Positions 8,547-17,276 of a stretch of 64,000 nucleotides of DNA are shown here, one piece after another. This stretch comes from Zhongshania aliphaticivorans (GTDB taxonomy: Bacteria > Pseudomonadota > Gammaproteobacteria > Pseudomonadales > Spongiibacteraceae): positions 2,759,501 to 2,823,500 of the forward strand of contig NZ_CP014544.1 of assembly GCF_001586255.1 (NCBI RefSeq), read 5' to 3'. The notes below the pieces were generated by a model. The model saw only the letters and a program-made list of their open reading frames with translations, did no database searches and was not told the DNA's origin. How positions within the stretch are numbered: the stretch's first letter is position 1; every line of letters starts with the position of its first letter. Position numbers and translations under genes: made by a program.

Positions 8547-9524
8547 TTATTTGCCCCCGTCGATTAATTTACCGATTTCACTAACCGCCATATCTGGCTC
8601 ATCAATCGGTTTGAAATATTTAATATTTTCCATGGCATAACCCCACTCTTCCTCGGGCTTCCACACCGCCTCGACCCGCATACCAATGCGCACATCTTCG
8701 TTTTTACATTCGCTAAGCAAATGCAGGAAGCTTAAATTAGCGCCATCCAAAACGAGGTTGGCAATAACGTAAGGAGGTTTGATAGGGTTGCCAGGAATTG
8801 GGATATAAACAATGGTGAAAGACTCAACCGTTGCCTTATTGCCCAGCACCACTTCTTCTACTGTGGGCACGCCGCAGGCCGCACAAGAGCCGCGCGGTGG
8901 AATATAGACATTGCGGCAATTAGGGCAACGCTGACCTACCAACTGGCCTTTTTTAACTGAGTGCAAATACAGGGCCGTCGCCTTGCCTGCCGTAAAGTTA
9001 TAGGTAAGATAAATAGGCGCTTCCATACCGGTGATGGTGTCAGTTGCGTCATTCGGTTTTAATTCGCCCAATAAGGCCACGGCCTCAGGCACAAAACCGT
9101 TGATATCGCCCATCAACCCCTTGGTCTCTTCGGCCCAGCGCACTTTAACGCGCATGCCCGTGCTCATTGCCGCTTCTTCACCGGCGTCGACCCAATGCAG
9201 CATGGGGGTATCGGCACCATCAAGCTGGATCATTGCCCAAGCAAAAGGCTTATCACTAGGGTGAGCTTTGCGAGGATGACTAACCCAGCACCAGGTCTTG
9301 ACCACACCACTGTCGGGAAGATCGACAAATTCAGTCAAGGCTGCAGCACTGACTGGATCGAACTCCACCGGAGGCATGAGTACCTTGCCATCGCTAGCTT
9401 TAATACCCACCATTTTGCGATTGCGCAATGAGGTCAGGAACTGACCGACAATAGGCCCTGTCGAACGGGTATACGTGTACCCGAGGGTAAAGGCCTGGCT
9501 AAGCACTTCAGCCGATGCAGCCAT
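8547..9524 (-). CDS. two-domain DUF35 OB-fold protein with one zinc ribbon
   Basis: A 325-residue protein that appears to hold two DUF35-type units. The second (about 180-305) has a rubredoxin-like zinc ribbon with C200, C203, C214 and C217, followed by an OB fold (VESFTIVYIPIPGNP and later residues). The first (about 25-150) shows a similar layout (KVLMPP, VVKTWCWVSHPR) without the cysteine pairs. DUF35 proteins are partners of thiolase-fold enzymes and help hold acyl-CoA substrates; ChsH2 of steroid catabolism is a known example. As the first gene of the cluster, with AAGGAG at a good distance upstream, it probably forms a complex with the next two products. Confidence 0.85.
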   Translation of the reverse strand: MAASAEVLSQAFTLGYTYTRSTGPIVGQFLTSLRNRKMVGIKASDGKVLMPPVEFDPVSAAALTEFVDLPDSGVVKTWCWVSHPRKAHPSDKPFAWAMIQLDGADTPMLHWVDAGEEAAMSTGMRVKVRWAEETKGLMGDINGFVPEAVALLGELKPNDATDTITGMEAPIYLTYNFTAGKATALYLHSVKKGQLVGQRCPNCRNVYIPPRGSCAACGVPTVEEVVLGNKATVESFTIVYIPIPGNPIKPPYVIANLVLDGANLSFLHLLSECKNEDVRIGMRVEAVWKPEEEWGYAMENIKYFKPIDEPDMAVSEIGKLIDGGK

Positions 9525-9560
9525 CTGATTTCTCCTTCACAGTTAAATACGGTAAATTCC

Positions 9561-9598
9561 AAGGCGCGCCTTAATTGTTAACAAAACGATTGTTACAA
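9561..9598. promoter_or_regulatory. palindrome cluster in divergent intergenic region
   Basis: The gap between the DUF35 gene and the DUF454 gene contains AAGGCGCGCCTT (9561-9572), a 12-bp perfect palindrome, TTGTTAACAA (9575-9584), a 10-bp perfect palindrome, and TTGTTACAA (9590-9598), a near repeat of the second. Dense symmetry directly upstream of the first gene of a catabolic cluster is what an operator would look like. No regulator family can be named from the motif. Confidence 0.4.
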
Positions 9599-9723
9599 CA
9601 GCGTCGCCCAGAATGAGATATTCTGTAAGGAGTATCTCTGGGCCGCCAAAATCAGACAATGTCGCTGCTGATCAAGTCGCTGACAAAAACGATCATGCCC
9701 AGCCGCTTCTTATAGGACCGACA

Positions 9724-10125
9724 ATGCCGCCGAAAGCCCCATACCAACACCGCAACCCCATTGTTCGCTATGCGCTGTTCAGCATAGGCTGGATTTCCTT
9801 TGTGTTAGGTATGATTGGTTTGCTACTGCCGGTGGTGCCGACATCGCCTTTTTTATTGCTCAGCGCCGCCTGTTTTTTACGCAGCTCACCGCGTTTTTAT
9901 GTTTGGCTGACGGAGCATCCCTGGTGGGGCCGGTATATTTGTTATTTTTTAGACGGACAGGGAATTCCACGACGCATTAAAGTACTCATACTCTGTATGC
10001 TGTGGATTATGATTTTGAGTAGCGCATTTTTAATCGTGAAGATTATGTGGGTTTCAGTAACGATGATGGTGATTGCCGCTGCGGTCTCTATTTATATTGT
10101 TAGGCTGCCCGAGCCCCAGGAGTGA
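9724..10125 (+). CDS. DUF454 (YbaN-like) inner-membrane protein
   Basis: A small hydrophobic protein of 133 residues from the preferred ATG at 9724, which has AGGA in front. A frame from 9613 would add 37 polar residues and lacks a ribosome site. The signature GWISFVLGMIGLLLPVVPTS near the N-terminus, followed by SPFLLLSAACFLRSSPRFY, is that of the DUF454 family (E. coli YbaN, about 125 residues). Three hydrophobic segments are visible, one at the signature and two close together in the C-terminal half. The function of the family is not established. The gene stands alone on the plus strand, convergent with the truncated haemoglobin gene. Confidence 0.85.
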   Translation: MPPKAPYQHRNPIVRYALFSIGWISFVLGMIGLLLPVVPTSPFLLLSAACFLRSSPRFYVWLTEHPWWGRYICYFLDGQGIPRRIKVLILCMLWIMILSSAFLIVKIMWVSVTMMVIAAAVSIYIVRLPEPQE

Positions 10126-10151
10126 CGGTGGCTGCGGGACGCTGGACGGAA

Positions 10152-10230
10152 GACGCTAAAAGCGTCGGGTGTCTGAGGTCGGACGTCGGACGTAAAGGCC
10201 TTCCTGCCAGACCTGCGACGTCAGACGTCC
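10152..10230. repeat. composite hairpin and GACGTC inverted repeat
   Basis: GACGCT-AAA-AGCGTC (10152-10166) is a tight hairpin just after the DUF454 gene. It is followed by inverted arms GGACGTCGGACGT (10181-10193) and ACGTCAGACGTCC (10218-10230), which pair at 12 of 13 positions. The right arm runs into the truncated haemoglobin gene and encodes its last codons and stop. The units match those at 1579-1606. It may end transcription of both convergent genes, although no T-tract is present. Confidence 0.6.
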
Positions 10231-10619
10231 AAAGCCTTAGCCATATTCGCCGCAATGCTACTGGCAACTCGCTTGGCGCGCTCGGTTTTTTCACCGCTAA
10301 AGTTCTCATCAGCCGTCGCGATAAAATAGTGCAGCCACTGATCGAAATCACTGGCCTGTAAGGCCTTTTTATCATGTAACTGCCGATGAATATTCATCGT
10401 ATGGCGTTGGTATTCATTATCGCCTAATAGCAGCTTTTGCCAGTACGCTTGAATACGGGGAAAGTGTTCACTGATGTCGATATTCGCCACATCAGTAAAG
10501 ATAGGGGCTAATCTCGCGTCGGCAAGTAGACGCGCATAGAAAGCATCGACAAAAGCCGCAATATGTTCGGGACTATCGAGATCAGGCTTGGGAGTATTAG
10601 TAGTGGAATCAGACATCAT
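10221..10619 (-). CDS. group 3 truncated haemoglobin
   Basis: A 132-residue 2/2 haemoglobin. FVDAFYARLLADARLAPIF (about 23-41) forms helices B and C, HFPRIQAYWQKLLLG (52-66) helix E, and MNIHRQLH places the probable proximal haem ligand at H78, followed by FDQWL as in group 3 members. These proteins bind oxygen or react with nitric oxide and peroxide in the cytoplasm; the physiological role here is unknown. The start (10619, or the adjacent ATG at 10616) lacks a clear ribosome site. The gene follows der on the same strand after a hairpin. Its final codons lie in the GACGTC repeat. Confidence 0.85.
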   Translation of the reverse strand: MMSDSTTNTPKPDLDSPEHIAAFVDAFYARLLADARLAPIFTDVANIDISEHFPRIQAYWQKLLLGDNEYQRHTMNIHRQLHDKKALQASDFDQWLHYFIATADENFSGEKTERAKRVASSIAANMAKALDV

Positions 10620-10634
10620 AATTTAGATAGACAT

Positions 10635-10664
10635 AGAGGCATAAGATTCGCAGCTTAAGCCTCT
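10635..10664 (-). terminator. hairpin between der and the haemoglobin gene
   Basis: AGAGGC (10635-10640) with TAAG (10642-10645) can pair with CTTA and GCCTCT (10659-10664) around an 8-base loop, with one mismatch. No T-run follows on either strand. It may be a Rho-dependent end of the der operon or a weak attenuator. Confidence 0.3.
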
Positions 10665-10691
10665 AATGCAATTCACCAATAGCCAAATACC

Positions 10692-12101
10692 TTATTTTTT
10701 CTTCTTGCTCGACTTCTTCTCGGTAAATTTCTTCAAGCGTTGTTTGTGCTCTACTTGCCGCTTTGTCAGCACATTTTTCTTGCCTTCAAAGGGATTTTCC
10801 GAGGTCTTATACTCAATTTTGATTGGCGTACCCATCATCTTCAATTCACGACGGAATACCTTCTCCAAGTAACGCGTATAACTGCCAGGGACTTTTTCAG
10901 TCTGATTGCCGTGAATAACTATAATTGGCGGATTCTGACCACCGGGGTGGGCATAACGCAGTTTAATACGGCGGCCATTAATCATTGGCGGCGAGTGACC
11001 GTGAACCGCACCTTCTAATATGGTGGTGAGCATACGGGTTTGTAATTGTCGAGTAGCCGATTCATAGGCCTTCTCAACCGACTCATACAAATGACCGACA
11101 CCGGTACCGTGCAATGCCGAAATGAAGTGAATCTCGGCAAAATCAATAAATTGTAAACGACGATCTAATTCACTTTTTATATGATTTTTCTGATCGGCGG
11201 TGAGGCCGTCCCACTTATTGATGGCAACCACCACCGCACGCCCAGAATCCACCACCTGGCCGAGTAAGTGTAAATCTTGATCGACGATACTCTCACGACC
11301 GTCCATCACCAGAATGACAACATGCGCGTCATCTATCGCCTTCAGTGTTTTAACAATAGAGAATTTCTCTACCGCTTCGGAAATATGCTTGCGCTTGCGA
11401 ATACCCGCCGTATCGATCAGGGTGTAGTCTTCGCCTTCGCGTTCATAGTTAATATAAACACTGTCGCGGGTCGTACCCGGCTGGTCGTAAACCACCACCC
11501 GATCTTCACCCAACATGCGGTTAACCAAGGTAGATTTACCCACATTTGGCCGACCGACTATCGCAATTTTTTTACCGGTGGCCAATGACGCTTGCTTGTC
11601 TTCGGCCTCTTGAGGAAACTTGGCAAGCACGTCGTCCATTAAGGCCCGCACGCCTTTGCCCTGGGTAGCCGTTAGCGGGTAGATGTGCTCCGCGCCGGTT
11701 TTGTAAAACTCCGCTTTGGCCACTTCGGCATCTACGCCGTCGACCTTATTCGCAACAAAGAACACGGGCTTGGAGCAGCTGCGCAGGTGCTTGATTAAAC
11801 CTTCGTCGGCCGGCATTAAGCCAGCGCGAGAATCCAACATCAGCAATACTGCATCGGCTTCATCGATGGCCTGCATAGACTGCTGGGCCATAGGTCCGTC
11901 TATGCCTTCTTCATCGCCGTTAATACCGCCCGTGTCGATCACAATATAGCGACGACTACCATGGCTGGCCTCACCGTATTTGCGGTCACGGGTGAGACCG
12001 GGAAAATTTGCCACCAATGCATCGCGGCTTTTTGTTAGCCGGTTAAACAGAGTTGATTTGCCAACATTGGGTCGGCCTACCAAGGCGATTACTGGAACCA
12101 T
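10692..12101 (-). CDS. der: ribosome biogenesis GTPase Der (EngA)
   Basis: A 469-residue protein with two tandem G domains. The first P-loop GRPNVGKS is at 9-16, with DTGG at 56-59 and NKVD at 118-121. The second P-loop is at 183-190, followed by DTAG and NKWD. A KH-like domain and a lysine-rich tail (KKSSKKKK) finish the protein. Der binds the 50S subunit and is needed for its late maturation. It is the next gene after bamB, and the order yfgM-bamB-der is conserved across gammaproteobacteria. Length and motifs are complete. Confidence 0.97.
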   Translation of the reverse strand: MVPVIALVGRPNVGKSTLFNRLTKSRDALVANFPGLTRDRKYGEASHGSRRYIVIDTGGINGDEEGIDGPMAQQSMQAIDEADAVLLMLDSRAGLMPADEGLIKHLRSCSKPVFFVANKVDGVDAEVAKAEFYKTGAEHIYPLTATQGKGVRALMDDVLAKFPQEAEDKQASLATGKKIAIVGRPNVGKSTLVNRMLGEDRVVVYDQPGTTRDSVYINYEREGEDYTLIDTAGIRKRKHISEAVEKFSIVKTLKAIDDAHVVILVMDGRESIVDQDLHLLGQVVDSGRAVVVAINKWDGLTADQKNHIKSELDRRLQFIDFAEIHFISALHGTGVGHLYESVEKAYESATRQLQTRMLTTILEGAVHGHSPPMINGRRIKLRYAHPGGQNPPIIVIHGNQTEKVPGSYTRYLEKVFRRELKMMGTPIKIEYKTSENPFEGKKNVLTKRQVEHKQRLKKFTEKKSSKKKK

Positions 12102-12154
12102 AATATTTTACAACTCTGCTCGGCGCTAAGCCGGTATAAAACTAATCAAAAGAA

Positions 12155-13306
12155 TTAAAGGTCTTGCAGTTTATAAGCAGCAAGCTCACCGCTATTTCCG
12201 TAAACGTACAATAATTTACCGTCTGCAATCATGGGTGCACGTAGACCGTCGCTATCAACTCGGGTGCGCGCAATTAAATGGCCATCAACCTGGGCTAACA
12301 TATGTAAATAGCCTTCAAAGTCACCTACGCCAATCGCACCGTCAAAGGCCACGGGCTCGGTTAACTCGCGACGAGCCAACACCGTTTGAGTCCAGCGTGC
12401 ACCCTGGCCATTGCCATCAAGGGCGTTCACACTGCCGTCGGCTGCAACGACATAAATATTACCTAAGGCGCTTGCCGCACCAACATAGCTTGAGGTTTCT
12501 TTGCCCCAAAGCGGCCGACCACTGCCAATATCGATTGCCATAATCTGACCTTGGTAGCCTGTGGCAATGACTGTTTGGTCGTCTTCCAAGACTAATAAAC
12601 GGCCGTCGACATCAACTAAACGCTCAATTTCTGTGCTGCCCTGAGGAACAGAGATTCGCTGCTCCCAGCGCACTGCGCCATTTTCGATGTCAAAAGCCAC
12701 TACGCGGCCGTTGGCAAAGCCAACCATAACCACGCCGCGCACAATTTTAGGGGTGCTAGTACCACGCAAAGTAAGGCGCGGTACTTGTGATATATAATTC
12801 CAAAGGGGCTTGCCGTCGCTAATACTAAAAGCGTGAACTTCACCACTGTAGGTTTGAGCAACGACAACGTCGCCGTCACTTTGCGGCGCACTTAGCACTT
12901 CGCTATTAACGGGTGTCGTCCAAATTATTTGGCCTGTCAGACGATCCAAAGCCACCACTTCACCGTCAGAGGTGCCGACGAACAACATAGTGCCCGACAC
13001 ACCAATGCCGCCCGAGATCCTTAAATCGTGGGATTTTTTCCAGATTTTTTTGCCAGTTACTTTATTTAGCGCAGCAATCTTGCCATTGGATGAGGCAATA
13101 AAGATTTCCTCTCCATCAATTACCGGGGTAATTCTATGGTAAGCCTCAGCTTGGCCGTCACCTAGGGAATAAGACCAAGCTTCTTTCAGTTTTTTCTCGG
13201 CTTGAAAATCAGTGAGCCTAGCGGGCTCACGACTGGTCGGGTCGGAAGCACAGGCAACGACCATCAGCGTAGCCAGTACAAGGCTGAGCTTACGAATAAA
13301 AACCAT
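12155..13306 (-). CDS. bamB: outer-membrane assembly lipoprotein BamB
   Basis: A 383-residue lipoprotein: a hydrophobic signal ends in a lipobox VVAC, with C19 the acylated residue. Repeated segments such as VSGTMLFVGTSDGEVVALD and ANGRVVAFDIENGAVRWEQ are PQQ-type beta-propeller blades, expected to form an eight-bladed propeller. BamB binds BamA (encoded at 36982-39570) in the outer-membrane protein assembly machine and faces the periplasm. Its ATG shares one base with the yfgM stop (TAATG), so the two are translationally coupled. Confidence 0.95.
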   Translation of the reverse strand: MVFIRKLSLVLATLMVVACASDPTSREPARLTDFQAEKKLKEAWSYSLGDGQAEAYHRITPVIDGEEIFIASSNGKIAALNKVTGKKIWKKSHDLRISGGIGVSGTMLFVGTSDGEVVALDRLTGQIIWTTPVNSEVLSAPQSDGDVVVAQTYSGEVHAFSISDGKPLWNYISQVPRLTLRGTSTPKIVRGVVMVGFANGRVVAFDIENGAVRWEQRISVPQGSTEIERLVDVDGRLLVLEDDQTVIATGYQGQIMAIDIGSGRPLWGKETSSYVGAASALGNIYVVAADGSVNALDGNGQGARWTQTVLARRELTEPVAFDGAIGVGDFEGYLHMLAQVDGHLIARTRVDSDGLRAPMIADGKLLYVYGNSGELAAYKLQDL

Positions 13307-13983
13307 TAGTTAGTTCCTTTTTCAGTAGTAGCGGCAACGCTTAAGTCGCTGATTTTCAAATCTAGCAACGCGTTATTGCTCGGCACTTCCTGCTCCCGCG
13401 CCAGAACTTTAGCCTGCTGATACGCACTTAATGCGCCAGGCTTGTCGCCCTGAGCAAACAAAATATCACCGCGTAGTTCGGCGGCCTGAGCGGCGTAACC
13501 GCTGCTGGCAACATCTTCTAACAAAGCTAAAGCCGCGGCATAGTCGTCAAGTGCAAAGCGCACTTGCGCCAAACGCAGCTGCGTCTGCGCCATTAATACG
13601 GGCTCCGGACCTTGATCCAGCACCCATTCCAACTCACTGGCCGCCGCGTCATACTCGCCATCTTGTACTGCGTATTTTGCTTTATATAGAGCCGCAAACT
13701 GGCCATAGCTCAAATTGCCGTACTGGTCTTTTAAGGTATTGGCCAAATGCTCTGCCGTATTACGACTAGTGCCGTCGCGCTGTACTGCCGCGTCAGCAAT
13801 CATTAAATTGTCGAAAATAGCGGAGGCTTCGGCGCCCTGATCTTTGACATGCCCCTGCCAACCCTTCCATCCAAAAACAATGGCCAATGCTAGAGCAATA
13901 CCGAAAACCGTCGATTTACCGTTTTCCTGCCACCATCTTTTAATGGCTTCGACTTGTTCTTCTTCTGTACGAAACGTTTCCAC
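13306..13983 (-). CDS. yfgM: YfgM-like TPR periplasmic chaperone-type protein
   Basis: A 225-residue protein with an N-terminal cytoplasmic stub (EEEQVEAIKRWWQENGK), one membrane helix at about 24-41, and a TPR-like alpha-helical periplasmic part. In E. coli YfgM associates with the SecYEG translocon and PpiD. The start codon is GTG at 13983 with GAGAGGAAG upstream. It lies between hisS and bamB, the usual position of the family, and overlaps bamB by one base. Confidence 0.9.
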   Translation of the reverse strand: METFRTEEEQVEAIKRWWQENGKSTVFGIALALAIVFGWKGWQGHVKDQGAEASAIFDNLMIADAAVQRDGTSRNTAEHLANTLKDQYGNLSYGQFAALYKAKYAVQDGEYDAAASELEWVLDQGPEPVLMAQTQLRLAQVRFALDDYAAALALLEDVASSGYAAQAAELRGDILFAQGDKPGALSAYQQAKVLAREQEVPSNNALLDLKISDLSVAATTEKGTN

Positions 13984-14025
13984 TTAACTTCCTCTCCGAC
14001 GTAGGCAGTGCCTTAAAATAGTATG

Positions 14026-15312
14026 TTAAAACTTAGTAAAAAAATGTTTACCAATATAATCAGGCAATTCGGCCAAAGCCACAAACTGTTGTTCACTTTG
14101 GCTATCGCGCAGTGATTTTACAGCCGCGTGCCCCTGCGCCAGCTCATCTTCACCTAGTACAATCGCCAGCGCTGCACCACTTTTATCTGCCTTTTTAAAC
14201 TGGCTTTTAAAACTTCCGCCACCGCAATTAATTAATACTCGCGCAGTTGGTATCGCAGTGCGAATCGCTTCAGCAAGACTTAAGGCCGCAATTTCGGCAC
14301 TGTCACCAACAGAAACGATAAAAACATCGGCCAAGGCTGGCATGGCTGGTGCTACCGCGAGGGTTTCTAGCAATAAACACAGGCGCTCAATACCCATCGC
14401 AAAGCCCACCGCCGGGGTTGGCTTGCCGCCCAACTGTTCAACCAAGCCGTCGTAACGGCCACCAGCACATACGGTGCCCTGCGCGCCGAGTTTGTCAGTG
14501 GTCCATTCAAACACTGTCAGGCCATAATAATCCAGTCCGCGCACTAACTGCGGATTGAGCTTATAGGGCACTCCTGCAGCGTCAAGACGCGCGCACAAAC
14601 CGTCAAAATGGGCTTTAGAGACCGCATCAAGGTAATCGGCCAACACCGGCGCGGCCCCCAAGATTTCGCGGGTCTTGGGGTCTTTGGTATCGAGTATACG
14701 CAGTGGATTGCTGCCAAGACGGCGCAAGCTATCTTCGTCTAGGTCGTCTTTAAAGCCAGATAAATAGTCGACCAAGGCTTGCCGATAATTGGCACGCGAC
14801 TCTGCATTACCAATACTGTTTAGCTCTAAGGTCAGGGCATCACTAATACCGAGTTCTCGCCACAAACGCGCGCTAAGCAGAATCAACTCAGCATCAATAT
14901 CTGGCCCTGTCATGCCAAAGGTCTCTACGCCAACCTGATGAAACTGGCGCAAACGGCCCTTTTGCGGGCGCTCATGGCGAAACATTGGACCGGCATACCA
15001 AAGCCGTTGTAGCTGATTGTGCAACAGGCCATTCTGATCGCAGGCACGCACGCAGCTGGCTGTACCTTCAGGGCGTAGGGTTAAACTATCGCCATTGCGG
15101 TCTTCAAAGGTATACATTTCCTTTTCAACGATATCGGTCACTTCACCAATAGAGCGTTTGAAAAGCTCGGTATGCTCTACGATAGGAAAGCGAATTTCAC
15201 TATAGCCATAGCGGCTAAGCACATCGCGAATGCGGCTTTCCAGATACTGCCACAGTGGCGTTTCTGTGGGCAGAATATCGTTCATGCCCCTAATCGATTG
15301 TATACGTGCCAA
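14026..15312 (-). CDS. hisS: histidyl-tRNA synthetase
   Basis: A 428-residue class II synthetase that charges tRNA-His. Seen: IRGMNDILP near the N-terminus, motif 2 [15 protein letters not shown], the histidine-specific loop [12 protein letters not shown], and motif 3 GFAMGIERL. The C-terminal anticodon-binding domain is complete. The start is a TTG (15310-15312) behind CAGGA; the resulting N-terminus [12 protein letters not shown] aligns with the usual MA-I-AIRGMND. Between ispG and yfgM as in related bacteria. Confidence 0.97.
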   Translation of the reverse strand: MARIQSIRGMNDILPTETPLWQYLESRIRDVLSRYGYSEIRFPIVEHTELFKRSIGEVTDIVEKEMYTFEDRNGDSLTLRPEGTASCVRACDQNGLLHNQLQRLWYAGPMFRHERPQKGRLRQFHQVGVETFGMTGPDIDAELILLSARLWRELGISDALTLELNSIGNAESRANYRQALVDYLSGFKDDLDEDSLRRLGSNPLRILDTKDPKTREILGAAPVLADYLDAVSKAHFDGLCARLDAAGVPYKLNPQLVRGLDYYGLTVFEWTTDKLGAQGTVCAGGRYDGLVEQLGGKPTPAVGFAMGIERLCLLLETLAVAPAMPALADVFIVSVGDSAEIAALSLAEAIRTAIPTARVLINCGGGSFKSQFKKADKSGAALAIVLGEDELAQGHAAVKSLRDSQSEQQFVALAELPDYIGKHFFTKF

Positions 15313-15365
15313 AACTGATTCCTGTTTGCCGCTGCTGCAGCACTGCTAAATAAATGTGAAAAGCC

Positions 15366-16478
15366 TTAGCTGCGCGCTATAAGGTCTTTTTCCTGTTCGG
15401 CTTTAACGGCAATCTTTTCCCGAATCAATTTTTCGAGATGATCCACCAAGCCTTCGTTCTTCACTTTGTGGTCAGGCTTACCCGCCACATAGACTAAATT
15501 ATTAGGCGTGCCGCCAGTCAAACCGATCTCGGCTTCTTTCGCCTCACCCGGACCGTTGACGATACAGCCAATGACCGCCACATCAAGGGGAATGGTCACG
15601 TCATCAAGGCGTGCTTCCAGTTCATTCATGGTGCTAATAACATCAAAATTCTGGCGCGAGCAGCTCGGACAGGCAATAAAATTGATGCCTTTAGTACGCA
15701 GTTTCAGGCTTTTAAGAATCTCGTAGCCGACTTTGACTTCTTCAACTGGGTCAGCTGCCAGTGACACACGAATCGTGTCGCCAATGCCGTCCATCAGCAG
15801 TAAACCCAAGCCTACCGCCGACTTAACCGTACCACCGCGTAAACCACCTGCCTCGGTAATGCCCAAGTGCAGTGGCTGATCAATTTGTGCCGCAATTTGA
15901 CGGTAGGCCGCAACAGCCATAAACACATCAGAGGCCTTTACGCTGAGTTTAAAATTTTGAAAGTCCAACTTATCGAGAATATCGATATGGCGCATGGCGG
16001 ATTCCACCAAAGCCTCTGGCGTTGGTTCACCGTATTTACGCTGCAATTCTTTTTCTAAAGAACCGGCATTCACTCCGATGCGAATCGGAATATTGTGGTA
16101 TTTGGCAGCATCAATAACTGCGCGCACTCGGTCTTCGCGGCCGATATTACCCGGATTAATCCGCAGGCAATCCACACCGTATTCGGCAACCTTAATTGCA
16201 ATTTTATGGTCAAAGTGGATATCGGCAACCAAGGGTACCGACACTTGCTTGCGTATTTCACGAAACGCTTCAGCAGCTTCCATGCTGGGCACTGAGACCC
16301 GCACGATATCGGCACAGGCGGCTTCTAAGCGCTTAATTTGCGCCACAGTGGCGGCGACATCACAGGTTTCGGTGTTAGTCATGCTCTGCACAGATATCGG
16401 CGCATCGCCACCCACGGCGACATTACCGATATGAATCTGCCGAGAAACTCGACGTTTTATCGGAGAGGCCATTTTCAT
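15366..16478 (-). CDS. ispG: 4-hydroxy-3-methylbut-2-en-1-yl diphosphate synthase (flavodoxin)
   Basis: A 370-residue enzyme of the methylerythritol phosphate route to isoprenoids; it reduces methylerythritol cyclodiphosphate using a [4Fe-4S] cluster. Seen: [13 protein letters not shown] at the N-terminus, the cluster ligand region [11 protein letters not shown] and the third-cysteine segment [10 protein letters not shown]. dxr and uppS of the same route are encoded at 41-44 kb. The ATG overlaps the rodZ stop by four bases (ATGA). The [4Fe-4S] cluster links its activity to the isc operon downstream of this gene group. Confidence 0.97.
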   Translation of the reverse strand: MKMASPIKRRVSRQIHIGNVAVGGDAPISVQSMTNTETCDVAATVAQIKRLEAACADIVRVSVPSMEAAEAFREIRKQVSVPLVADIHFDHKIAIKVAEYGVDCLRINPGNIGREDRVRAVIDAAKYHNIPIRIGVNAGSLEKELQRKYGEPTPEALVESAMRHIDILDKLDFQNFKLSVKASDVFMAVAAYRQIAAQIDQPLHLGITEAGGLRGGTVKSAVGLGLLLMDGIGDTIRVSLAADPVEEVKVGYEILKSLKLRTKGINFIACPSCSRQNFDVISTMNELEARLDDVTIPLDVAVIGCIVNGPGEAKEAEIGLTGGTPNNLVYVAGKPDHKVKNEGLVDHLEKLIREKIAVKAEQEKDLIARS

Positions 16479-17266
16479 AATTCACCTACCTGTACACGCA
16501 CTGCGTTACTATTTACCAAAGACTTCAACTCAATTTTCTGGCCGTTATATTCACTAATTACAGCAGGCCAATACGCTAAACTGATCGTGACGGGACCCTG
16601 AACATCAAAACGCAATTTTTCGCCTTTTTCCTGTACGCCGCTCACCACAATATTATTTTGAAAATCACGCAGTTCTAACCAAACTGCCTCGACAAACTCA
16701 AACTTCAATTCCGCGGCCTGAGCAGGACCACTGTGCTGAGAAATGGGCGTCTCGACACTGAGCTCGTCACCTTCAGACCCCAATAGCACTTCACCCAACG
16801 AGGGCTCAACCTTAATTGCGCTTAGGGGGGCAAAGCGCTCAGCCAAGACATTTATAGCCAACTCCGGCTCGGGCTTACCACCAAACACCCATATTGCTAC
16901 ACACCACAAAAATATTGATATCAGCAAGGCTGATATCAGCGGCGCATTACCCGGCGCCTTAGCAATACCTTGTGGACGAGTGGGTGTCTGGTCTTTGTTA
17001 TCTTCTTCGCGCCGACAAATTCGGTCACAATCTTTTAGCAGGGGCTCTTCATCTAAGCCCATATAGCGGGCGTAACTTTTAATATAACCGCGCGCAAACA
17101 GCGGTGAGTTAAACCGCGAGTAATCATTGTTTTCTAGCGCCTCTACATAGCTATTAAGTAGATTTAACGCTTCGGCCGTTTCGAGCACAGACTTACCTGC
17201 GCTCATCCGCGCATCATGTAAAACTGAACCCGGTGGCCCCGGGTAGTAATCATCTTTTCCCGGCAT
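16475..17266 (-). CDS. rodZ: RodZ-like cytoskeletal/helix-turn-helix membrane protein
   Basis: A 263-residue protein with an N-terminal Xre-like helix-turn-helix ([20 protein letters not shown], about 16-35), a basic-acidic linker, one membrane helix near 108-127 ([20 protein letters not shown]), and a C-terminal periplasmic beta domain (DUF4115). RodZ links MreB filaments to the rod-shape wall synthesis complex. The position between pilW and ispG is conserved in Pseudomonas and relatives. It overlaps ispG by four bases, and pilW ends 10 bases upstream. Confidence 0.93.
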   Translation of the reverse strand: MPGKDDYYPGPPGSVLHDARMSAGKSVLETAEALNLLNSYVEALENNDYSRFNSPLFARGYIKSYARYMGLDEEPLLKDCDRICRREEDNKDQTPTRPQGIAKAPGNAPLISALLISIFLWCVAIWVFGGKPEPELAINVLAERFAPLSAIKVEPSLGEVLLGSEGDELSVETPISQHSGPAQAAELKFEFVEAVWLELRDFQNNIVVSGVQEKGEKLRFDVQGPVTISLAYWPAVISEYNGQKIELKSLVNSNAVRVQVGEL

Positions 17267-17276
17267 TTAAGATTCC

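Noticed and set aside
9561-9572. AAGGCGCGCCTT as a site-specific recombination site
   Set aside because: It is a single short GC-rich palindrome with no integrase gene or duplicated flank; treated only as part of a possible operator.
9613-9723. Longer N-terminus of the DUF454 protein from the ATG at 9613
   Set aside because: It adds 37 polar residues absent from the family and lacks a Shine-Dalgarno sequence, while 9724 has one.
1577-10230. Repeated GACGTC and GGGAGACG units considered as a CRISPR array
   Set aside because: Copies are palindromic, irregularly spaced over kilobases and lack uniform spacers; no cas gene is nearby.
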